From contig NZ_FNCF01000001.1 of NCBI RefSeq assembly GCF_900100695.1, forward strand, positions 822,619-886,618: a DNA stretch of 64,000 bases, written 5' to 3'. Positions within the stretch are counted from its first letter, which is position 1. Every line of letters starts with the position of its first letter. The DNA is from Klenkia brasiliensis. Its GTDB lineage: Bacteria; Actinomycetota; Actinomycetes; Mycobacteriales; Geodermatophilaceae. Under the pieces are notes generated by a model. The model searched no databases and was not told where the DNA came from. It saw only the letters and a program-made list of their open reading frames with translations. Position numbers and translations under genes: made by a program. Shown here one piece after another: positions 40,228-50,034 of the stretch.

Positions 40228-41808
40228 TCAGGGGGCGGCGTCGGTGCGGCGGGCGACGGCGCGGTCGGCCAGCTCGGCGCCCGCGCCCTCGTACAGCTGC
40301 AGGCCGATGTCGGCCCCGCCGGCCAGGATCTCCTCGAGGTCGTCGTCGAACTGGGTCACCGCGGCGACCGCGCCGGTGAACCCGTGCGCGCGCAGCCGGG
40401 TCAGCGCGGCGAGGTTGTTGTCGTGGGCGGGCATGGCCAGCAGCACCAGCTCCACGTGGTGCAGCTCCAGCTCCTCCCACAGTCGCGGGTCGGTGGCGTC
40501 GCCCTCGATCAGGTGCACGCCCTCGGCCTGCAGCTGGGCCACCCGGCCGGGGTCGGCCTCGATCCCGATGACCCGCAGCCCGTACTCCCCGGCCAGCCGC
40601 CGGTGCGCCGCCGAGCCCACCCGGCCCATGCCGAGGACGACGGCCTGCGCGTCGCCCAGGTCCAGCGGCCGGTCGTCGGGGTGCAGCCGGTGGTCGGGGC
40701 GGTCGGGCAGCCAGCGGCGCAGCGCGACCACCAGCCGGTCGGGCCGGTCACCGACCAGGGAGGGCAGCACGAAGGACGCCGCGACCGCCGCCGCCAGCGG
40801 GGTGGCCCAGCCCGGGTCCAGCAGGTCGTCGGGCAGCGCCACGACCACGATCAGCCCGAACTCCGAGAAGTTGGTCAGCGCGGTGGCGGTGAACACCGCG
40901 GTGCGCCGGCGCAGCCGGGCCAGGTAGAAGAGCACGACGAAGGCCAGGCCCTGCACCGGCAGCGCCAGCAGCAGCACCCCGGCGACCAGCAGCTCGGCGC
41001 CGGTGGGCAGCCCCGCGAGGCCGATCGAGACGAAGAACCCGACCAGCAGCAGGTCCTTGATGCTGAACAGGGAGCGGGCCAGCTCCGCCGAGCGCGGCTG
41101 GCCGGCCAGCAGCACGCCCAGCAGCAGCGCACCGAGGTCACCCTTGACCCCGAGCGCCGAGAACAGCGCGTACCCGGGCACCAGCGCCAGCACGATCCCG
41201 TAGAGCGGCAGCAGCTCGTCGTGGCCCAGCCGGGCGAGCACCCCGCGCAGCAGCGGCGCGGCGGGGACGAGCAGCACGAGCAGCAGCGCCCAGGGGCTGG
41301 GCGCGGTGCCCTCGGCCACCGCGAGGAACACCACCGCGAGCAGGTCCTGCACCACGAGCACGCCGATGGCCAACCGCCCGGTGAGCGTCTGGGTGGCCCC
41401 GCGCTCCTCGAGCACCTTGACCACGAACACCGTGCTGGAGAACGACAGCGCGAACCCGATGAGCAGCCACGCCCGCGGGCCGCCGTCGGCCGCCAGGCCC
41501 ACGCCGAGGACGGCGAGCAGCCCCAGCAGGCCCGCGGTCACCCCGGTGGACACCAGGGCGTGCACCGAGGAGGTCAGCCACACCTCCCGCCGCACCAGCG
41601 AGCGCAGGTCGACCTTGAGCCCGACCCCGAACAGCAGCACGGTGACGCCCAGGTCGGCCACCGTGGACAGCTCGGGCGGGGCCTGCACCCCCAGCGGGGC
41701 GAGCACGAAGCCGGCGGCCAGGAAACCCAGCAGCGGGGGCAGCCGCAGCAGCCCGGCGAGCACGCCGCCGACCAGGACGGCCAGCAGGATGGCCGAGACG
41801 TCGTCCAC
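40228..41808 (-). CDS. CPA2-family monovalent cation:proton antiporter with TrkA-N domain (KefB-like)
   Basis: This 526-residue protein has about 12 membrane segments of the CPA2 Na/K:H exchanger fold (LLRLPPLLGFLAAGFVLAPL, FSSTVFVVKVLEERGATQTL, AIGVLVVQDLLAVVFLAVAE). A cytoplasmic TrkA-N/RCK nucleotide-binding domain follows (AVVLGMGRVGSAAHRRLAGE with GxGxxG; GLRVIGIEADPGRVAQLQAE; LIEGDATDPRLWEELELHHV). It probably regulates K+ or pH homeostasis gated by NAD(H). The start is GTG 41808 with GGGAAGGGG upstream. It is divergent from the Thr/Pro-rich protein, with a 177-bp gap that presumably carries both promoters. Confidence 0.92.
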   Translation of the reverse strand: MDDVSAILLAVLVGGVLAGLLRLPPLLGFLAAGFVLAPLGVQAPPELSTVADLGVTVLLFGVGLKVDLRSLVRREVWLTSSVHALVSTGVTAGLLGLLAVLGVGLAADGGPRAWLLIGFALSFSSTVFVVKVLEERGATQTLTGRLAIGVLVVQDLLAVVFLAVAEGTAPSPWALLLVLLVPAAPLLRGVLARLGHDELLPLYGIVLALVPGYALFSALGVKGDLGALLLGVLLAGQPRSAELARSLFSIKDLLLVGFFVSIGLAGLPTGAELLVAGVLLLALPVQGLAFVVLFYLARLRRRTAVFTATALTNFSEFGLIVVVALPDDLLDPGWATPLAAAVAASFVLPSLVGDRPDRLVVALRRWLPDRPDHRLHPDDRPLDLGDAQAVVLGMGRVGSAAHRRLAGEYGLRVIGIEADPGRVAQLQAEGVHLIEGDATDPRLWEELELHHVELVLLAMPAHDNNLAALTRLRAHGFTGAVAAVTQFDDDLEEILAGGADIGLQLYEGAGAELADRAVARRTDAAP

Positions 41809-41985
41809 GGGCGACCCCTTCCCTCGGTGGTCCCGGCATCCTCGCGCACCGGTGCGCCCACCCCCGGCTCCGACGCCGTTCCGTGAGCAGCCGAGGACGT
41901 TGCGCCACATACGCGCAGGTCAGCGTGCAGGTGCACCGTCCCCGTGGTGCCATGGGTGGCCACCCAGGACGGAGGACCGCAGCCC

Positions 41986-42891
41986 ATGACGGACGCCGAG
42001 GACACCCCGCGCCAGCCCTGGCTGGACCCCGATGCGGACAACTACGGACGGCACGCCGACACCGGCGACGTGCCCGTCGTGGTGCCCGCCGAGGTCGTCC
42101 CCCCGGCACCCCCGGTCCGCGTGGTCCCCCGTCGTCCCCGCGCCCGGCGGATGCGCCGACGCGCCCTGCCCGTCGCCGCGCTGGGCCTGGGTGCCGCCGC
42201 CGCCGGTGGCCTGACCCTGCTCGCCGCCGCCGCGCCCGAGGGCGGCACCCCCACCGAGGTCCCCCCGGTCGCCGCACCCAGCTGGACCGGCTCCCCCGCC
42301 GGCAGCACCACGACCGCCACCGAGGGGTCGGCCACCACCCCGGCGCCGTCGTCGGCCACGTCGCTGCCGCCGGCCCCGCTCACCACCCCGCCGCCGGGCA
42401 CCCCGCCGGCCGCCGCGCCCGCGTCCACGGCGCGCACTACGCTGCCGCCGGCGCTCACCGCGGTCGTGACGACCACCCTGGTGCCCGCCACGCCCGGCTC
42501 GCTGCCGCCCACCACCGCGGTGCCCTCCTCGGTACCCCCGACCACGGCGGCCTCGTCGGTGCCCACCGACGCCGGGACGACGGCCCCGCCGGTCCCCACC
42601 ACCACGGCTCCCCCGACCACCACCACGACGGCGCCGACCACCACGACGCCGACCACCACGACGCCGGGCAGCACGACGCCCACCACCACGTCGCCGCCCA
42701 CCACGACGGCACCCGCCACCACGACGCCGACCACCACGACGCCGGGCAGCACGTCGCCCACCACCACGTCGCCGCCCACCAGCACCTCGCCCACCACGAC
42801 GACACCCGGCACGACGACACCGACCAGCACGTCGTCCAGTTCGTCGTCCAGCACGTCGTCCACCACGACGTCCACCACCCCCACCGGCTGA
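41986..42891 (+). CDS. Thr/Pro-rich single-pass surface protein
   Basis: This 301-residue protein has an N-terminal cytoplasmic part of about 60 residues ending in a basic cluster (RRPRARRMRRR) and one transmembrane or signal-anchor helix (ALPVAALGLGAAAAGGLTLL). A low-complexity extracytoplasmic region of about 200 residues follows, made almost entirely of Thr, Pro, Ser and Ala. There is no lipobox. Such mucin-like tracts are typical targets of actinobacterial protein O-mannosylation, and this window also encodes a polyprenol-phosphomannose synthase; glycosylation is inference. GGAGG lies about 11 nt upstream of the ATG. Confidence 0.8.
   Translation: MTDAEDTPRQPWLDPDADNYGRHADTGDVPVVVPAEVVPPAPPVRVVPRRPRARRMRRRALPVAALGLGAAAAGGLTLLAAAAPEGGTPTEVPPVAAPSWTGSPAGSTTTATEGSATTPAPSSATSLPPAPLTTPPPGTPPAAAPASTARTTLPPALTAVVTTTLVPATPGSLPPTTAVPSSVPPTTAASSVPTDAGTTAPPVPTTTAPPTTTTTAPTTTTPTTTTPGSTTPTTTSPPTTTAPATTTPTTTTPGSTSPTTTSPPTSTSPTTTTPGTTTPTSTSSSSSSSTSSTTTSTTPTG
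42638..42793 (+). repeat. Two 78-bp tandem copies inside the Thr/Pro-rich gene
   Basis: Copies at 42638-42715 and 42716-42793 encode a 26-residue unit with the core TTTTPGST(T/S)PTTTSPP. The copies differ at a few bases, so they are not very recent or are under selection for composition. The surrounding tract is full of shorter ACC/ACG repeats and is likely variable in length between strains. Confidence 0.8.
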
Positions 42892-42944
42892 CGGCGGCGT
42901 CCCCGGTCGCGGCGGGCCGACGCCGGGCCGGGGATGCTGGGGGC

Positions 42945-44060
42945 GTGCCGACCCGCCACCGCCCCCCGCTCACCGCCGCGCTCACCGCCGCCCTCGCCGT
43001 CCCCGCGGCCCTGGTCACCCGCGCCGCCTGGGGCGTGCCGCGCGCACTGGGCGCCGGCCGCCGCGCCCTGCGCCCGACGGTCGCCGGGTCGCCGAACTTC
43101 TCCGACGGCAAGTTCCGCAACACGCTGCCCACCCCGACGGCCGTCGACGGCGACCGGGCCGAGCTGGTCCGCGAGCTGCGCCGCAGCCGCCGCCGCGGCG
43201 CGCCGGCCCGGCCGGTCCCCCTCGTCACCCCGCAGCTGCCCGCGAAGGCCGCCGACCTCGCAGTCACCTGGTTCGGGCACGCCAGCGCCCTGCTCGAGGT
43301 CGACGGCGCGCGCGTGCTCGTCGACCCGGTCTGGGGCGAGCGGGTGTCGCCGTCGGCCGTGGTCGGGCCCAAGCGGCTGCACCCGGTGCCCGGCCCGCTG
43401 GAGGAGCTGCCCCGGGTGGACGCCGTCCTGATCAGCCACGACCACTACGACCACCTCGACCTGCCCACGGTCGAGCGGCTGGTCCGCGAGCAGGACGCCC
43501 CCTTCGTCGTGCCGCTGGGCATCGGGGAGCACCTGCGCCGCTGGGGCGTGCCCGCCGACCGGGTCGTCGAGCTGGACTGGGACGGCGAGCACCGCGTCGG
43601 CGAGCTGACCCTGGTGTGCGCCGAGGCCCGGCACTTCTCCGGCCGCGGCCTCACCCGCGACGACACGCTGTGGTCCTCCTGGGTGGTCCGCGGGCCGCGG
43701 CACCGCGTCTTCTTCGGCGGGGACACCGGCTACCACCCCGCCTTCGCCGCCATCGGCGCCCAGCACGGCCCCTTCGACCTGACCCTGCTGCCGGTCGGCG
43801 CCTACGCCCCGCAGTGGCCGGCGATCCACATGGACCCCGAGGAGGCCGTCCGCGCGCACGGCGACCTGGGCGGCCGCGTGCTGCTGCCCATCCACTGGGC
43901 CACCTTCAACCTGGCCTTCCACGCGTGGGCCGAGCCCGTCGACCGGCTGCTGGCCGCGGCCGGCGACGTCCCGGTCGTCGTCCCCCGGCCGGGCGAGCGG
44001 CTGGACCTCACCGGCGACGTCCCGCAGACGCCCGACTGGTGGACCGCCGTCGCCGAGTGA
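42945..44060 (+). CDS. Metallo-beta-lactamase-fold hydrolase (UlaG/NAPE-PLD-like)
   Basis: This 371-residue protein starts with a hydrophobic N-terminal helix (LTAALTAALAVPAALVTRAA) that may anchor it. A metallo-beta-lactamase domain follows: LAVTWFGHASALLEVDGARV, the metal motif SHDHYDHLD (HxHxDH), RHFSGRGL, and VFFGGDTGYHPAFAAIGAQH. Residues 75-100 (AGSPNFSDGKFRNTLPTP) are usual in the NAPE-PLD/RomA-like branch. The substrate may be a phospholipid or a cyclic phosphoester. The start is GTG 42945. Confidence 0.9.
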   Translation: MPTRHRPPLTAALTAALAVPAALVTRAAWGVPRALGAGRRALRPTVAGSPNFSDGKFRNTLPTPTAVDGDRAELVRELRRSRRRGAPARPVPLVTPQLPAKAADLAVTWFGHASALLEVDGARVLVDPVWGERVSPSAVVGPKRLHPVPGPLEELPRVDAVLISHDHYDHLDLPTVERLVREQDAPFVVPLGIGEHLRRWGVPADRVVELDWDGEHRVGELTLVCAEARHFSGRGLTRDDTLWSSWVVRGPRHRVFFGGDTGYHPAFAAIGAQHGPFDLTLLPVGAYAPQWPAIHMDPEEAVRAHGDLGGRVLLPIHWATFNLAFHAWAEPVDRLLAAAGDVPVVVPRPGERLDLTGDVPQTPDWWTAVAE

Positions 44061-44157
44061 GCCCGGCGGGGGTTCGCCACCGGGCGTCGTGGGCACACAG
44101 CGTCGACGACCGGGGCCGACCAGGCCCCGGTGCCGACCTCCCAGGAGGGGACGCACC

Positions 44158-45144
44158 ATGGCCGACGACACCCGGGGCACGACCCCCGACCCGAACGCGC
44201 GGTACGGGGCACAGCCCGGAACCGGCAGCACCGCGGGCCAGCAGGGCTTCGCCGACCCCACCGCCGACCGGACCTACGCGGCACCGGGCACCAGCCCGGC
44301 CAACGACGCGGCACCGGGCGCCGGCGCCTCCACGCCGGCGCACGCCGCCGACCCGTTCGCGGACCGCACCGCCACCGACACCGCGGCCCGGCACGGCGAC
44401 CGCCACCACGGCGACCACGCCGACCTGCGCCACGACGACCACGCCGACCTGCGTCACGACGAGGTCCGGCACGACGACCACCGGCACGACACCGTCGCGG
44501 CGGGCACCCCGGTGGCGGCGGCCCCGGTCGACCGCGACGGCGACGGCCGCGACGACCGGACCGGCGCCGTCATCCCGACCTCGGCCAAGGAGATGGCGGC
44601 CGTCCAGCGCGCCCGCTACGGCGGCCTGCACATGGGCTCGGCGTTCTTCGGCTGGATGAGCGCGGTGGGCATCGCGGTGATCCTGCTGGCGATCCTCTCC
44701 GCCGCGGGCCTGGCCTTCGGTCTCTACTCCACGCTCGGCACCCCGCAGCAGGCCGCCGACCAGGCGGACACCGGCATCGGCCTGGGCGCGGCGATCGCGC
44801 TGCTCGTCGTGCTGTTCATCGCCTACCTGGCCGGTGGCTACGTGGCCGGCCGGATGGCCCGGTTCAACGGCACCAAGCAGGGCCTCGGCGTCTGGCTGTG
44901 GGGGATCATCGTCCTCGTGCTGGCCGCGCTCGCCGGGCTGGTGCTGGGCACGCAGTACAACTTCTTCGACCAGCTCAACCTGCCGTCGCTGCCGGTCGAC
45001 TCCGGCACCGCCACCACGGGCGGTCTGATCGCCCTGGGCGCGGTCCTGCTGGTGACGCTGCTCGGCGCGATGCTCGGCGGCAAGCTCGGCTCGCGGTACC
45101 ACCGCAAGGTCGACCGCGCCGCGTTCGAGCCCGCCGACGCCTGA
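44158..45144 (+). CDS. Membrane protein with His/Asp-rich cytoplasmic N-terminus
   Basis: This 328-residue protein has a hydrophilic N-terminal half of about 155 residues and then about four transmembrane helices (SAVGIAVILLAILSAAGLAF; AIALLVVLFIAYLAGGYVAG; WLWGIIVLVLAALAGLVLGT; IALGAVLLVTLLGAMLGGKL). Residues 79-111 hold ten His among many Asp, with the internal repeat HADLRHDD, a plausible metal-binding or acid-sensing tract. It precedes a short basic stretch and TSAKEMAAVQRARYGG. I do not recognise a named family beyond general actinobacterial membrane proteins. The ATG has a good AGGAGG site. Confidence 0.82.
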   Translation: MADDTRGTTPDPNARYGAQPGTGSTAGQQGFADPTADRTYAAPGTSPANDAAPGAGASTPAHAADPFADRTATDTAARHGDRHHGDHADLRHDDHADLRHDEVRHDDHRHDTVAAGTPVAAAPVDRDGDGRDDRTGAVIPTSAKEMAAVQRARYGGLHMGSAFFGWMSAVGIAVILLAILSAAGLAFGLYSTLGTPQQAADQADTGIGLGAAIALLVVLFIAYLAGGYVAGRMARFNGTKQGLGVWLWGIIVLVLAALAGLVLGTQYNFFDQLNLPSLPVDSGTATTGGLIALGAVLLVTLLGAMLGGKLGSRYHRKVDRAAFEPADA

Positions 45145-45150
45145 CCCGCC

Positions 45151-45213
45151 AGGCAGGGGAAGCCCTGCACCCACCTCCGGGCCCCGGGGGCGGGTGCAGG
45201 GCTTCCCCTGCCT
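45151..45213. terminator. Bidirectional stem-loop terminator with perfect 22-bp arms
   Basis: The arms 45151-45172 and 45192-45213 are perfectly complementary over 22 bp and flank a 19-nt loop. It begins 7 bp after the upstream stop and ends 13 bp before the Fpg/Nei stop on the other strand. It has the same layout as the 40162-40221 element. Confidence 0.93.
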
Positions 45214-45226
45214 CGTGCCGGGCCCG

Positions 45227-46084
45227 TCAGCGCAGGAGCTTGGACATCCGCCGGTCGGCCAGCGGCTTGCCGCCGGTCTGGCAGGTCGGGCAGTACTGCA
45301 GCGACGTGTCGGCGAAGGACACCTCGCGCACCGTGTCCCCGCACACCGGACACGGCAGGCCGGTGCGGGCGTGCACCCGCAGGTTGGCCCGCTTCTCGCC
45401 CTTGAGCTTGGCCGCCTGCTGGCCGACCTGGCGCTCCAGCGCGTCGGTGAGCGTGGTGCGCACCGCGTCGTACAGCCGCAGCGCCTCCTCGTCGGTGAGC
45501 TTGTCCGCGCCCTTGAACGGCGACAGCTTCGCCACGTGCAGGATCTCGTCGGAGTAGGCGTTGCCGATGCCGGCCAGCAGCGTCTGGTCGGTCAGCGCGC
45601 CCTTGAGCTGGCCCTTGCGCCCGCGCATCAGCGCGGTGAAGGACTCCGCGTCCACCTCCAGGGCGTCCGGGCCCAGCCGCGCGATGCCCGGCACCTCCGA
45701 GGACGGCGACCGGACGACGTAGACCGCCAGGCCCTTGCGGGTGCCCTGCTCGGTCAGGTCGAAGCCGGCGCCGTCGTCCAGGTGCACCCGGACGGCGAGC
45801 GGCCCCTTGCCCGGCTTGGGCGGGGCCGTGGGCAGCTCGGCGCGCCAGTGCAGCCAGCCCGCGCGGGCCAGGTGCACCACGAGGTGGATCCCCGAGACGT
45901 CCAGGTCGAGGAACTTCCCGGCGCGGCCGGCACCGGTGACCTCCAGGCCGGCCAGCGACCCCAGCGGCGGGTCGAACGTCTTCAGGGTCTGGATGCCGGC
46001 GAGGTCGACCCGGGTGACCACCTTGCCGACGGCGTTCTCCCGCAGGAACGCAGCCAACGCTTCGACCTCGGGCAGCTCCGGCAC
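45227..46084 (-). CDS. Fpg/Nei-family DNA glycosylase (base-excision repair)
   Basis: This 285-residue bifunctional DNA glycosylase/AP lyase removes oxidised bases. The N-terminus MPELPEVEAL supplies the catalytic Pro2 and Glu3; Lys57 is in AGRAGKFLDL. The H2TH region is around LLAGIGNAYSDEILHVAKLS. The C-terminal zinc finger has four Cys (CPVC and CPTC). The start is GTG 46084. MutM has a characteristic different C-terminal spacing; this protein resembles the actinobacterial Fpg/Nei branch, so I give no symbol. It lies 60 bp downstream of the iron-siderophore binding protein on the same strand. Confidence 0.92.
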   Translation of the reverse strand: MPELPEVEALAAFLRENAVGKVVTRVDLAGIQTLKTFDPPLGSLAGLEVTGAGRAGKFLDLDVSGIHLVVHLARAGWLHWRAELPTAPPKPGKGPLAVRVHLDDGAGFDLTEQGTRKGLAVYVVRSPSSEVPGIARLGPDALEVDAESFTALMRGRKGQLKGALTDQTLLAGIGNAYSDEILHVAKLSPFKGADKLTDEEALRLYDAVRTTLTDALERQVGQQAAKLKGEKRANLRVHARTGLPCPVCGDTVREVSFADTSLQYCPTCQTGGKPLADRRMSKLLR

Positions 46085-46144
46085 CTGTACATGGTCGCCC
46101 TCCGGGCTCCACCGCGTCCACGTGCCGTCCCCCGGCCGGGGTGG

Positions 46145-47089
46145 TCAGCGGGAGGCGGTGATCTCCGCGAGGTCGTCGAGGACCAGGCCGGCACCCGTCG
46201 GGCCCAGGCCCAGGAACCAGCGGCTGTCGTCGACCTCGTGGGCACCGCCGGCCTGCACCGGGGGCAGCGAGGTCCACAGCTCGCCCGCCATCAGCGACGC
46301 CGACTCCGCCGCCCCGCCGTCGCTGAACCCGGGCGACCAGAACACGACGTCGGAGGTGACCAGGTCCAGGGACTCCGCGGTCAGCTCCACCCGGTTGTCG
46401 GTGGTGTCCAGCGCGGCCGGCCACCGGAACCCCACGTCCTCCAGCACGCTGCCGACGAAGGACCCCCGGGCGTAGGCCCGGATCTGGTCCCCGCCCATGA
46501 ACCGCAGGACGGCGACCTCGGTGGCACCCGGGTCGCCCCACGCGGCACCGATCTCCTCCACCCGGCGCTCGTAGTCGGCCAGGATCTCCTCCGCCCGCTC
46601 GGTCATCCCCAGGGCCTCGGCGTCGAGGAGGAAGTTCTCCTGCCACACCGCGCCCAGCTCGGCGGCCTGCACGGTCGGCGCGAGGGCCGAGAGCTGCTCG
46701 TGGATGGCCTCGTGCCGGACGGCGTTGGTGAGGATCAGGTCCGGCTGCAGCGCGGCGACCGCCTCCAGGTCGGGCTCGGCGATCGACCCGACGACCGCCA
46801 CGTCGTCGGCGTCGAAGCCGTGGGTGGCGGCCAGCTCGTCGAGCAGGCCCTCGGTCTCCACCGCGCCCACGGGCACGACGCCGAGCGCGGTGACCGCGTC
46901 CAGCTCACCGGAGTCCAGCACCACGACCCGCTCGGGCGTGCCGGTGATCTCGGTGGTGCCCAGCGCGTGCACGACCGAGCGGGTGCCCTCCTCCGGCTGC
47001 GCCGCCGGCGCCGGAGCGTCCGTGCCGCAGCCGGCGAGCAGCACGCCGGCGGCGACGGCGAGGGCGATCGGGGTGGTCGGGCGTGCCAC
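46145..47089 (-). CDS. Iron-siderophore-binding lipoprotein (FecB/FhuD-like)
   Basis: This 314-residue substrate-binding protein of iron-complex ABC importers has a lipoprotein signal peptide with lipobox LLAGC (Cys21). It then has GTTEITGTPERVVVLDSGEL, VVPVGAVETEGLLDELAA, SIAEPDLEAVAALQPDLILT and VLRFMGGDQIRAYARGSFVG, all usual for FecB-type proteins. GTG 47089 has AGGAGG. A 19-bp IdeR/DtxR iron box lies 17 bp upstream, so it should be repressed by iron. No permease or ATPase genes are adjacent, so its transporter must be encoded elsewhere. Confidence 0.92.
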   Translation of the reverse strand: MARPTTPIALAVAAGVLLAGCGTDAPAPAAQPEEGTRSVVHALGTTEITGTPERVVVLDSGELDAVTALGVVPVGAVETEGLLDELAATHGFDADDVAVVGSIAEPDLEAVAALQPDLILTNAVRHEAIHEQLSALAPTVQAAELGAVWQENFLLDAEALGMTERAEEILADYERRVEEIGAAWGDPGATEVAVLRFMGGDQIRAYARGSFVGSVLEDVGFRWPAALDTTDNRVELTAESLDLVTSDVVFWSPGFSDGGAAESASLMAGELWTSLPPVQAGGAHEVDDSRWFLGLGPTGAGLVLDDLAEITASR

Positions 47090-47106
47090 GGTGAGCCTCC
47101 TATTAG

Positions 47107-47125
47107 TTAGGTGAGGCTCACCTTA
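47107..47125 (-). promoter_or_regulatory. IdeR/DtxR iron box
   Basis: TTAGGTGAGGCTCACCTTA is a 19-bp palindrome matching the IdeR/DtxR consensus (TWAGGTWAGSCTWACCTWA) at nearly all positions. It sits 17 bp upstream of the siderophore-binding protein start and 2 bp after the malic enzyme stop. A second, 9-bp inverted repeat (47091-47099 with 47113-47121) overlaps the Shine-Dalgarno region. Iron-dependent repression of the downstream gene is expected. Confidence 0.9.
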
Positions 47126-47127
47126 GA

Positions 47128-48609
<1,482 letters not shown>

Positions 48610-48703
48610 GCCGTCGATGGTCGGTCCCGGGGACGGCGGGGTCCAGCGGTGCACCACCGAACTCTGCGACCACAACCCGCCCACCCGCGGACCGCGTTCG
48701 TGA

Positions 48704-49480
48704 TCAGCCGACGAGCAGCGCCTCCCGGCGCCTGCGCAGCGCCAGGGCCCGGATGACCAGCGACCCGGCGACGACCACCGCGGCGCCCAGCGCGGCCACG
48801 GTGACCGGCAGCGGGCCGCCGGCCGCGGCGATCGCGGTGGTGCCCCAGACGACGGCGAGGGCGAACGGCCCGGCCGCGACCCTCGAGGCCAGCACCAGCG
48901 CGCCGCCGATGACCGCCACCGCGACCATCGCGAGGACCGCCCAGACCTGGCTGGCGGCGGAGCCGGGGTCGATGCCCAGCAGCGCCACCCCGGTGTTCCC
49001 GACGTCGGCCACCGGCGCCACGGTCACCCAGCCCAGCAGCAGGCCGGCGGTGGCGGCGGGCAGCACCCGGGCGGCCCCGGTCACGTCGAGGTCCTGCAGC
49101 CGGGCGTAGGCCACCGCGGCGGCCGCGGTGATGCCGAAGATGAGCACCTGCGCGGTCCACTGCGCCGCGGGCGACCCGAACGGGTACACCACCTCCCACA
49201 CCGCGTTGCCGGCGAAGGCCAGCGCGAGCGGCCAGCCGGTGCGCCGGTGCACCTCGCTGGCGCGCTGCGACGGCAGCGCCTGGTGGGCGGCCCAGGCCAG
49301 CGACCCCAGGAAGACCACGCCCCAGATGCTGAACGCGTAGCCGGCCGGGGTGACCAGCGAACGGGCCCCGTCGCTCACGTCCCCGACGCTCCGCCCGGAC
49401 AGGGCGCTCCCCAGCGGGCTCCCGGCGACCTGGGCGACGGCGGCCACGGCGACCGCGACCACCCGTGTGGTGTCCTTCAT
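48704..49480 (-). CDS. TspO/MBR-related membrane protein (tryptophan-rich sensory protein-like)
   Basis: This 258-residue protein has about six or seven hydrophobic helices. Phrases such as TPAGYAFSIWGVVFLGSLAW and GWPLALAFAGNAVWEVVYPF resemble TspO/MBR-related proteins of actinobacteria, although it is longer than the usual 160-residue TspO. The role may involve tetrapyrrole or light/oxidative signalling (weak inference). ATG 49480 has GAGGAG. It is divergent from a MarR regulator, with a 76-bp gap containing short palindromes (AGATCT, TCGGACCGA), so MarR may control it. Confidence 0.72.
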   Translation of the reverse strand: MKDTTRVVAVAVAAVAQVAGSPLGSALSGRSVGDVSDGARSLVTPAGYAFSIWGVVFLGSLAWAAHQALPSQRASEVHRRTGWPLALAFAGNAVWEVVYPFGSPAAQWTAQVLIFGITAAAAVAYARLQDLDVTGAARVLPAATAGLLLGWVTVAPVADVGNTGVALLGIDPGSAASQVWAVLAMVAVAVIGGALVLASRVAAGPFALAVVWGTTAIAAAGGPLPVTVAALGAAVVVAGSLVIRALALRRRREALLVG

Positions 49481-49556
49481 GTCCGACTCCTCGCACGCTT
49501 CTCGACGACCAGATCTCTCTACCGTGGAACTATCGGACCGAAACCCGGAGGTGACG

Positions 49557-50024
49557 GTGGACGCAGCGCACCGCGAGGTCGTCCTGCTCCTCCGCTCGGT
49601 CGCCGTGGAGAGCAACCGGACGGCGGCCGTCTTCGGCGACGCCCACGGCCTGCACCGCACCGACCTGGACGCGCTGGCCGTCGTGGTGGGTGCCGCCGTG
49701 GCCGGCCGGGAGATGACCCCGGGCCTGCTGGCCACCGAGCTGCGGCTGTCCTCCCCCGCCACCACCGCGCTGGTCGACCGGCTCGAGCGGTCGGGCCACC
49801 TGGTGCGCGAGCGCTCCACCACCGACCGGCGCCGGGTGGTGCTCCGGGTGCAGGACACCGCCCGCGACCTCGCCCAGGCGTTCTTCACCCCGATGGCCGA
49901 GGACGTCGGCGCGGTGCTCGAGGGCATGACCGACGAGGAGGTGCAGGTCGTGGCCCGGTTCCTGCACCGCGCGGTCGAGGCGCTGCGGCCCCGCCCGGGT
50001 TCGTCGGGGGCACCCGCGGGGTAG
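49557..50024 (+). CDS. MarR-family transcriptional regulator
   Basis: This 155-residue winged-helix regulator has ALAVVVGAAVAGREMTPGLL, LRLSSPATTALVDRLERSGH (recognition helix) and LVRERSTTDRRRVVLRVQDT (wing), the typical MarR pattern. GTG 49557 has CGGAG at a good distance; GTG 49551 is the alternative. It is divergent from the TspO-like gene and followed at 10 bp by dedA. MarR proteins commonly repress the adjacent divergent gene and respond to phenolic or oxidative signals; nothing more specific is visible. Confidence 0.9.
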   Translation: MDAAHREVVLLLRSVAVESNRTAAVFGDAHGLHRTDLDALAVVVGAAVAGREMTPGLLATELRLSSPATTALVDRLERSGHLVRERSTTDRRRVVLRVQDTARDLAQAFFTPMAEDVGAVLEGMTDEEVQVVARFLHRAVEALRPRPGSSGAPAG

Positions 50025-50034
50025 CACCCGCGCC

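Noticed and set aside
42638..42793. Possible CRISPR or mobile repeat
   Set aside because: The repeats are in frame within a Thr/Pro-rich gene and have a 78-bp (26-codon) period, so they are coding repeats.
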